Below are positions 9,347 to 14,427 of a stretch of 14,427 nucleotides of DNA, piece after piece (position 1 is the first letter of the stretch; each line of letters starts with the position of its first letter). Source of the DNA: Porticoccaceae bacterium UBA1117 (GTDB taxonomy: Bacteria > Pseudomonadota > Gammaproteobacteria > Pseudomonadales > Porticoccaceae); NCBI GenBank assembly GCA_002313335.1, contig DCBC01000118.1:1-14427 (forward strand), in the 5' to 3' direction. The position numbers were made by a program, and so were the translations under genes. The notes below the pieces were generated by a model. It made no database searches. It was not told the origin of the DNA and saw only the letters and a program-made list of their open reading frames with translations.

Positions 9347-9952
9347 TTAGCCTACAGGACCAGAGTGGAAGCGGAATTCAGAATCAGGCTCTTGTATAAG
9401 TTTCTGCTCGCACATAGCTATTACGGCAATGCGCTGTTCAATAGATTCATTGCCGGCCGCTTTTGTGGCTAACGCCAGATAGTCTTGATAATGACGCGCT
9501 TCGGATTTTAGTAGCGATAGATAAAACTCTTTTAGTTCATTGTCTAAATGGGGTGCGATTTTGGCAAATCGCTCACATGAGCGAGCCTCAATAAACGCAC
9601 CTACAATCAAGACATCAACCAAACGCCCGGGGTCATCTTTGCGGACCACTTCACGCAAGCCAGCTGCATACCTAGATGCAGAGATGTGTTGGTAGGGGAT
9701 ATTACGGTGTTTCATGATCTTGATCACTTGCTCAAAGTGTCGCATCTCTTCTCTTACCAAACGTGACATTTTATTCAATAACTCAAAGTTATCGGTGTAT
9801 CGATAGATTAAATTAAGTGCTGTGCTAGCGGCTTTTTTCTCGCAATTTGCATGATCTACCAACATAATCGTCTGGTTATTTAGTGCATTTTCTAGCCACT
9901 TATCTGGAGTGCGGCATGGTAAAAATGCCTCAATATGTTGAATATCCGTCAT
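9347..9952 (-). CDS. miaE: tRNA-(ms2io6A37) hydroxylase MiaE
   Basis: Non-haem di-iron monooxygenase that hydroxylates the isopentenyl group of ms2i6A at position 37 of UNN-reading tRNAs, the last step after MiaA and MiaB. The ferritin-like four-helix di-iron pattern is complete: Glu38 in DHANCEKKAAS, Glu69/His72 in REEMRHFEQV, Glu122 in GAFIEARSCERF, and Glu151/His154 in SEARHYQDYLALA. The 201 residues match the short Pseudomonas-type enzyme; the Salmonella protein is longer. The start is the first ATG of the frame, and the ribosome site upstream (AAGAAA-like) is weak. The reaction needs O2, so the organism is at least facultatively aerobic. It sits between a TrmK-like tRNA methyltransferase upstream (190 bp) and the RND adaptor downstream (46 bp). 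Confidence 0.95.
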   Translation of the reverse strand: MTDIQHIEAFLPCRTPDKWLENALNNQTIMLVDHANCEKKAASTALNLIYRYTDNFELLNKMSRLVREEMRHFEQVIKIMKHRNIPYQHISASRYAAGLREVVRKDDPGRLVDVLIVGAFIEARSCERFAKIAPHLDNELKEFYLSLLKSEARHYQDYLALATKAAGNESIEQRIAVIAMCEQKLIQEPDSEFRFHSGPVG

Positions 9953-10142
9953 AAATTATTTTCTTATAGTAATGGTTAAAGATTATGTAACACTTACTTG
10001 CAGCCTATAAAAACAACCATACTGTTAATTAGGCTGTCGCGCTGTCAATTTGATCTCCATCTTTTGAACCGAACGCTAATACTTAAGTGCAAATCAAAGC
10101 TATTTATCGATTTTATCTGTCTTCTATGGGTGTAAATCACCG
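9953..10142. other. 190-bp gap between the TrmK-like gene and miaE
   Basis: No open frame of interest is visible. On the minus strand a TTGACA occurs about 90 bp before the miaE start, but the nearest TATAAT-like hexamer (TATGGT) is 21 bp away, too far for a normal promoter. A miaE promoter is expected here but I cannot place it. No terminator with a U-tract follows the TrmK-like gene. Confidence 0.4.
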
Positions 10143-10832
10143 CTAAAAATTGCTAATTGAGGTCAACAGTGTCTCATAACTCTGAACAATGGGTTGACAC
10201 TGTATGGGGTCAGTTTTTGCTTTTTGCCGATAATGGCCTACGACCCTTTGCCAGTACTCCTGATGGTCTGGATCTGACCAATCCCACATAATACTGCCGG
10301 TATTAACAATTTTTTCACCTGCACTTTTGGATACATAAATACCTTCATAGAACCTATTGTTTTCGAAAATAATTCGTTCACCCTTTAACTTAAAGCCTTT
10401 TTTAATCAATGATTCTCTTACTGAATAGTTTCCATGAACGGAACAAATTAAAAAGTCCAAAGAGGCACTGGGTGTTGAAGCGCACAAACTGTTGATGAAA
10501 TCAATCGCCTGGTGAGAGCCTACACCCGCGATAATAAATAATTGAGAGTCGCGGTTAGGTACAACAATGTTTTTTAGATCCTCACAGTAAACTCGCCAAC
10601 TATACTCATCCCGAGGGCAACTTTGAGTCAGTGTCTTTTCTAATTTTTCCATCTGCTTAGCAATAACATCTACAAAAATGACTTCGCCAGCACGCTTTCT
10701 TTTTAGCAAGGACATCCCAAGTAGCCCATGGTCACAGCAACAGTCCCAAATTACCGAGTACGACTGCACAACCATGCTCTCCAGCTGACCGAGCCTACTA
10801 TTAATCTTTAAAAGTCTTTTGCTTTTATTCAT
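10143..10832 (-). CDS. trmK: TrmK-like SAM-dependent tRNA (adenine-N1) methyltransferase
   Basis: A 229-residue Rossmann-fold methyltransferase of the TrmK family (COG2384-like). In Gram-positives TrmK makes m1A22 in tRNA; the role of the gammaproteobacterial relatives is less certain. Visible features: an N-terminal SKRL segment as in TrmK (residues 4-7), SAM-binding motif I at 28-39 (IWDCCCDHGLLG, aligning with the DIGSDHAYLP-type motif of TrmK), an acidic strand end FVDV near 53-56, and FIIAGVGSHQ near 100, matching the IAGMGG signature. The C-terminus lacks the long coiled coil of Bacillus TrmK and is instead Trp-rich (IMWDWSDPDHQEYWQRV). The gene is visibly AT-rich and uses AGA/AGG and TTA codons freely, unlike acnB. 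A weak ribosome site precedes the ATG, and an in-frame stop just upstream rules out a longer start. The family call is firmer than the exact target base. Confidence 0.72.
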   Translation of the reverse strand: MNKSKRLLKINSRLGQLESMVVQSYSVIWDCCCDHGLLGMSLLKRKRAGEVIFVDVIAKQMEKLEKTLTQSCPRDEYSWRVYCEDLKNIVVPNRDSQLFIIAGVGSHQAIDFINSLCASTPSASLDFLICSVHGNYSVRESLIKKGFKLKGERIIFENNRFYEGIYVSKSAGEKIVNTGSIMWDWSDPDHQEYWQRVVGHYRQKAKTDPIQCQPIVQSYETLLTSISNF

Positions 10833-10861
10833 ACAAATTCGCCATCATCAAACACTTACTC

Positions 10862-10889
10862 GACTGAAGTTTTTTACTTCGTCTTTTTT
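10862..10889 (+). terminator. Orphan plus-strand terminator-like hairpin
   Basis: An 8-bp stem, GAC(T)GAAGT at 10862-10870 pairing with ACTTCGTC at 10876-10883 and with T10865 bulged, closes a five-T loop and is followed at once by T6 (10884-10889). The layout is that of an intrinsic terminator on the plus strand. No plus-strand gene precedes it: 10143-10832 is coding on the opposite strand. The moderate GC content and the bulge make it a weaker hairpin than the two gene-end terminators. Confidence 0.45.
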
Positions 10890-10911
10890 AAATCCCTTAA
10901 CTGTGAGTCTA

Positions 10912-10927
10912 AAGAGCCTCCAATGGC
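10912..10927 (+). repeat. Direct repeat copy 1 (15/16 identical)
   Basis: The 16-mer AAGAGCCTCCAATGGC recurs at 11239-11254 with one difference (A to T at the eleventh base). Both copies are preceded by CTAAA. They lie 327 bp apart in the gap upstream of acnB. Function unknown. Confidence 0.5.
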
Positions 10928-11238
10928 AGACTTTAACCTTAAAATATTGATTTGGTAACCCAATACACTTCAATTGAACATTTTTATGCTCGATAACAGT
11001 ATGTAATTTTTTTACCTCCCAGTAATTAAGTCTAAGGTAGACTTTTCTACTACCTTTTGGCAACCAATTTAGCCTCAGCGGCTAGCTTTTAGGCGTTACC
11101 TGGCCATAAGGTTTTATCTATTTAAAATGCCGGAGTTTGGTGTGGCTAATTGGCCTCGGAACAATTAAGACTAATAACGGGTATATACTTTAAGCCTGTA
11201 AATAAACTACCGAATAACGTACAATTTGAACCTAAAAT

Positions 11239-11254
11239 AAGAGCCTCCTATGGC
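11239..11254 (+). repeat. Direct repeat copy 2 (15/16 identical)
   Basis: AAGAGCCTCCTATGGC, the partner of the copy at 10912-10927. This copy ends 75 bp before the acnB start codon, so it probably lies in the acnB promoter or 5' leader. A TTGAAC hexamer (11226-11231) is spaced 17 bp from TATGGC in this copy, but the -10 match is poor. Confidence 0.5.
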
Positions 11255-11329
11255 CTAGATTTTCCAGATAAATGAAAAAATGGCCTGAGATGAGTAATCA
11301 ATAATTATTGTCTACCGTGAGAGATTTGA

Positions 11330-14134
11330 ATGAGCTTATATTCAGAGTATATGGACGAAATCGCTACCCGTAAAAAGGACCTGGGATTAAATCCAAAGCC
11401 AATTGACGGTGCTGATTTGCTGGCAGAGATTATTGCACAAATTAAAGATACCGGGAATGAGCGACGTGAAGATTCCCTAAATTTCTTCATTTACAATGCG
11501 CTACCAGGCACAACCAGCGCGGCTGGGGTAAAAGCAAAATTTCTGAAAGAAATCATTTTGGGTGAATCTGTCGTTGCAGAGATCACAGCAGAATTTGCCT
11601 TCGAACTGCTCTCGCACATGAAAGGCGGCCCCTCTATTGAAGTTCTGCTCAATCTTGCTCTGTCTGACGATGCCATCGTTGCCAAACCAGCCGCTGATGT
11701 CCTGAAAACTCAAGTATTTTTGTACGAAGCCGATACCGATCGCCTAACCGCCGCTTTTAAAGCCGGCAACGCCATCGCTAAAGAGATCCTAGAGAGCTAC
11801 GCACAGGCCGAGTTCTTTACCAAACTGCCAGAAATTGACGAGACCATTGAGATCGTAACTTATATCGCCGGCGAAGGCGATATCTCTACTGACTTGCTGT
11901 CTCCAGGTAATCAAGCGCACTCACGTGCCGACCGTGAACTGCATGGCCAATGTATGGTGACCCCCGAAGCCCAGCAGGAAATCGTTGAGCTGCAGAAGAA
12001 ACACCCGAACGCCAAAGTGATGCTAATCGCTGAGAAAGGTACCATGGGAGTGGGCTCTTCACGTATGTCCGGCGTAAACAACGTTGCCCTTTGGGCCGGC
12101 AAGCAAGCCAGCCCATACGTGCCGTTCATCAACATCGCTCCAGTTGTTGCCGGTACCAACGGGATCTCTCCGATCTTTTTGACCACTGTTGATGTTACCG
12201 GCGGCATCGGTCTCGATCTGAAAAACTGGGTTAAAAAAGTAGACGCCAAAGGCAATACCGTTTTTGACGATAATGACGATGCCGTGCTGGAGGAGGCTTA
12301 CTCAGTGGCTACCGGTACTGTACTTACTATTAACACCAAAGAGCACAAACTCTATAACGGCGACACAGAGCTGGCGGACGTTTCTTCTGCGTTCACACCG
12401 CAAAAGGTTGAATTCATGAAGGCTAGCGGTTCTTACGCTGTTGTCTTCGGTAAGAAGCTGCAAACTATTGCAGCTGATGTTTTAGGGGTTAAACCCGCTC
12501 TGGTTTACGCACCATCGAAAGAAATTTCTATTGAGGCCCAAGGCCTGACCGCTGTTGAAAAGATCTTCAACAGGAACGCTCTGGGCGTAGCGTCTAATAC
12601 CCCGCTGCACGCCGGTTCTGATGTTCGCGTTAAAGTGAACATCGTCGGCTCTCAAGACACCACTGGCCCTATGACTTGTCAGGAACTGGAAGCCATGGCC
12701 GCTTCTGTGATCTCGCCAAGTGTTGACGGTGCTTATCAGTCTGGCTGTCACACCGCGTCTGTTTGGGACAGCAAAGCAAAAGCCAACATTCCTAAGCTGA
12801 TGTCGTTCATGAATAATTTCGGTCTGATCACCGCGCGCGACCCTAAGGGCGCTTACCACCCTATGACCGACGTAATCCACAAAGTGTTGAACGACATCAC
12901 CGTGGACGACCGTGCCATCATCATCGGTGGTGACTCACACACCCGTATGTCTAAGGGCGTTGCTTTCGGCGCAGATTCGGGCACCGTAGCTGTCGCACTA
13001 GCTACCGGTGAATCAGCTATGCCGATTCCTGAGTCTGTGAAGGTTACCTTTAAGGGCGACATGAAAAACCACATGGACTTCCGCGATGTGGTGCACGCCA
13101 CTCAGGCGCAGATGCTCAAGCAGTTCAACGGCGAGAATGTGTTCCAGAGTCGTATCATCGAAGTACAGATCGGCACCCTACTGGCTGACCAAGCTTTTAC
13201 ATTCACCGACTGGACTGCAGAGATGAAGGCAAAAGCCTCTATCTGTATCTCTAACGATGAAACCCTGGTCAAGTCGCTGGAACTGGCTAAGAGCCGTATC
13301 CAGATCATGATCGACAAGGGCATGGAAAACCACGTGAATATGCTGCAAGGCCTTATTGATCTGGCTGACAAGCGTATCGCTGAAATCCAGTCGGGAGAGA
13401 ACCCTGCTCTGGCTCCAGATAACAATGCCAAGTACTTCGCAGAAGTGGTGGTTGATCTGGACCAAATCGACGAGCCAATGATTGCTGACCCGGACGTAAA
13501 TAACGAAGACGCCTCTAAGCGCTATACCCACGATACTATTCGTCCAGTGTCATACTACGGCGGCAACAAAACCATTGATCTGGGCTTTGTCGGTTCTTGT
13601 ATGGTGCACAAAGGCGACATGCAGATCATCGCTCAGATGTTGCGCAACCTTGAAACTCAAGGCGAGATCATCTTCAAAGTACCGCTGATAATTGCGCCAC
13701 CCACTTACAACATCGTTGATGAGTTGAAGGCCGAAGGCGACTGGGAACTGCTACAAAAATACGCCGGCTTCGAATTTGACGATGCGGATCCTAAAGGCGC
13801 CGCTCGCACGCAGTACCAGAACATTATGTACTTAGAGCGCCCGGGGTGTAACCTGTGTATGGGTAATCAAGAGAAGGCGGCTAAAGGCGATACGGTACTG
13901 GCTACCTCTACTCGCTTGTTCCAAGGCCGTGTGGTTGAAGATACTAACGAGAAGAAAGGTGAGTCACTGCTGGCCTCTACGCCAATGGTTGTTCTGTCTA
14001 GTATCTTGGGCCGTATCCCGACCATCGAAGAGTACAAAGCCGCCGTTCAGGGCATTAATCTAACCGACTTTGTGCCACCTTCGGTAGACCTAAGTGTTGA
14101 GCCACAAGCTGTTCCGGTGAGACTTATAGGCTAG
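11330..14134 (+). CDS. acnB: Aconitate hydratase B (long form)
   Basis: Bifunctional aconitate hydratase / 2-methylisocitrate dehydratase: isomerises citrate to isocitrate via cis-aconitate in the TCA cycle and can act in the methylcitrate cycle. The N-terminal HEAT-like domain (about 1-165) is typical of AcnB. It is followed by the swivelling domain with GDISTDLLSPGNQAHSR and GTMGVGSSRMSG, then the catalytic domains with GSQDTTGPMT and GGDSHTR. The [4Fe-4S] ligands are Cys757 (FVGSCMVHKGD) and Cys840/Cys843 (ERPGCNLCMGN); STSTRLFQGR follows. At 934 residues it is about 70 longer than E. coli AcnB (865), and motifs such as LPGTTSAAGVKAKFLKEI recall the long Bacteroidota form. The gene is more GC-rich and codon-biased than its left neighbours, consistent with high expression or a separate origin. 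It appears to be transcribed alone, ending at a hairpin 33 bp downstream. Confidence 0.96.
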   Translation: MSLYSEYMDEIATRKKDLGLNPKPIDGADLLAEIIAQIKDTGNERREDSLNFFIYNALPGTTSAAGVKAKFLKEIILGESVVAEITAEFAFELLSHMKGGPSIEVLLNLALSDDAIVAKPAADVLKTQVFLYEADTDRLTAAFKAGNAIAKEILESYAQAEFFTKLPEIDETIEIVTYIAGEGDISTDLLSPGNQAHSRADRELHGQCMVTPEAQQEIVELQKKHPNAKVMLIAEKGTMGVGSSRMSGVNNVALWAGKQASPYVPFINIAPVVAGTNGISPIFLTTVDVTGGIGLDLKNWVKKVDAKGNTVFDDNDDAVLEEAYSVATGTVLTINTKEHKLYNGDTELADVSSAFTPQKVEFMKASGSYAVVFGKKLQTIAADVLGVKPALVYAPSKEISIEAQGLTAVEKIFNRNALGVASNTPLHAGSDVRVKVNIVGSQDTTGPMTCQELEAMAASVISPSVDGAYQSGCHTASVWDSKAKANIPKLMSFMNNFGLITARDPKGAYHPMTDVIHKVLNDITVDDRAIIIGGDSHTRMSKGVAFGADSGTVAVALATGESAMPIPESVKVTFKGDMKNHMDFRDVVHATQAQMLKQFNGENVFQSRIIEVQIGTLLADQAFTFTDWTAEMKAKASICISNDETLVKSLELAKSRIQIMIDKGMENHVNMLQGLIDLADKRIAEIQSGENPALAPDNNAKYFAEVVVDLDQIDEPMIADPDVNNEDASKRYTHDTIRPVSYYGGNKTIDLGFVGSCMVHKGDMQIIAQMLRNLETQGEIIFKVPLIIAPPTYNIVDELKAEGDWELLQKYAGFEFDDADPKGAARTQYQNIMYLERPGCNLCMGNQEKAAKGDTVLATSTRLFQGRVVEDTNEKKGESLLASTPMVVLSSILGRIPTIEEYKAAVQGINLTDFVPPSVDLSVEPQAVPVRLIG

Positions 14135-14166
14135 CTGACAGAGCTTTGTCGCTATTGAGGGAGAAC

Positions 14167-14197
14167 AAAAAAACCCGCCTTTAACGCGGGTTTTTTT
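14167..14197. terminator. Bidirectional rho-independent terminator between acnB and nfuA
   Basis: A7-CCCGC (14167-14178) pairs with GCGGG-T7 (14186-14197) across a 7-nt loop, giving a 12-bp perfect stem with a U-tract in either direction. It lies 33 bp after the acnB stop and 17 bp after the minus-strand nfuA stop, so it can end both converging transcripts. Confidence 0.93.
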
Positions 14198-14213
14198 ATC
14201 TCTAAGATATACC

Positions 14214-14427
14214 CTACACATGACCATTACTCATATCGCTGTGATCGGTAACATCCTTGACCCCTAAAAGCTTCAGAATCTTTTCCATCAACGTTTTCTC
14301 TAAGCCCTCTTCTTAAGGTCAAATCAACTGCTGAACAACCTTGGCAACCGCCACCGAATTCAAGCACGGCATAGCCTTCATGGATTTCTGCAAGAGCGAC
14401 AATACCGCCATGCGATGCAAGACCCGG
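14214..14427 (-). CDS. nfuA: NfuA C-terminal part, cut by the window edge and carrying an apparent +1 frameshift
   Basis: NfuA is a [4Fe-4S] scaffold/carrier delivering clusters to apo-proteins such as aconitases. Only the C-terminal Nfu domain is present; the 5' end lies beyond 14427. Reading leftwards, the frame gives [20 protein letters not shown], then [17 protein letters not shown], with the cluster-binding CQGC intact. At about 14313-14314 the conserved reading moves by one base: the next frame gives [17 protein letters not shown], then [15 protein letters not shown] and a stop at 14214-14216, exactly as expected for an NfuA tail. Unshifted, the frame runs into an unrelated tail ending at 14227. 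One extra base (an A in the minus-strand TTAAGA) explains this. A sequencing or assembly error is as likely as a real mutation, because the frame after the shift is well preserved. Confidence 0.88.

Larger units (their letters stand above)
10833..11329. other. AT-rich, largely non-coding region between trmK-like gene and acnB
   Basis: About 500 bp between divergent genes, so it must hold promoters for both. One small minus-strand frame (10848-11063, 71 codons) is open. It is very basic, starts MPKGSRKVYLRLNYWEVKK, matches no family I recognise, and overlaps a terminator-like hairpin, so I do not call it a gene. Other contents are a direct repeat (10912-10927 and 11239-11254), a weak hairpin TAGCC-TCAGC-GGCTA at 11070-11084, and -10-like hexamers TATACT (about 11183) and TACAAT (about 11220) on the plus strand without convincing -35 partners. 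A GAGAG about 6 nt before the acnB ATG may act as its ribosome site. Confidence 0.5.

Noticed and set aside
9149..9472. 107-codon plus-strand frame across the adaptor/miaE junction
   Set aside because: Overlaps the 5' end of the adaptor and the 3' end of miaE, both clear genes. No family resemblance.
10005..10060. TTGACA on the minus strand (10052-10057) as the miaE promoter
   Set aside because: No acceptable -10 hexamer within 15-19 bp; the closest candidate is 21 bp away.
11070..11084. TAGCC-TCAGC-GGCTA hairpin as a terminator or tRNA arm
   Set aside because: The stem is only 5 bp with a short TTTT after it. No cloverleaf can be drawn around it, so neither call is supportable.
12482..12880. 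132-codon open frame antisense to acnB, with several others nearby (11911-12255, 13102-13531)
   Set aside because: They lie fully inside acnB, whose protein is conserved throughout. The strong codon bias of acnB keeps the opposite frames open. No recognisable product and no ribosome sites.
1..14427. Search for CRISPR arrays, toxin-antitoxin pairs, defence islands, mobile elements or a biosynthetic cluster
   Set aside because: None seen. All long frames are accounted for by housekeeping, tRNA modification, efflux and one exported hydrolase, so a new multi-gene system is not supported here.

Overview
The window reads as a chromosomal segment of a gammaproteobacterium, probably a marine, SAR92/Cellvibrionales-like lineage. 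That placement rests on gene content and protein style (proteobacterial type II citrate synthase, MiaE, a TrmK-like methyltransferase of the Vibrio/Shewanella kind, an NfuA tail with the usual CxxC) and is inference. I saw no rRNA, tRNA, CRISPR array, IS element or phage gene.

Layout. (1) 1-188: leader with a near-consensus sigma70 promoter, then gltA (189-1475, +). (2) A perfect 15-bp hairpin at 1505-1538 ends gltA and the converging minus-strand genes. (3) Minus-strand block 1558-10832, read right to left: a TrmK-like tRNA methyltransferase, miaE, a periplasmic adaptor and an RND pump that are translationally coupled, then a large exported beta-propeller/amidohydrolase fusion. (4) 10833-11329: about 500 bp, AT-rich and largely non-coding, with an orphan terminator-like hairpin and a 16-bp direct repeat. 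(5) acnB (11330-14134, +), unusually long at 934 residues. (6) A U-tract hairpin at 14167-14197 shared with the converging 3' end of nfuA (14214 to the window edge, -), which carries an apparent +1 frameshift.

How the genes fit together. GltA makes citrate and AcnB isomerises it to isocitrate, so the first two TCA steps flank the window, each under its own transcription unit. NfuA is a [4Fe-4S] carrier, and AcnB is a [4Fe-4S] enzyme and a known type of NfuA client, so their adjacency makes functional sense. The adaptor and pump form the inner-membrane part of a tripartite efflux system; no outer-membrane channel or regulator gene lies here. MiaE and the TrmK-like protein both act on tRNA. The propeller-amidohydrolase is exported and probably cleaves a peptide-like or cyclic amide substrate.

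Most of the window is ordinary housekeeping and accessory content. I found no convincing new multi-gene system. The best leads are the Bacteroidota-like form of AcnB, the altered metal-site motif in the amidohydrolase fusion, and the unexplained features between trmK and acnB.
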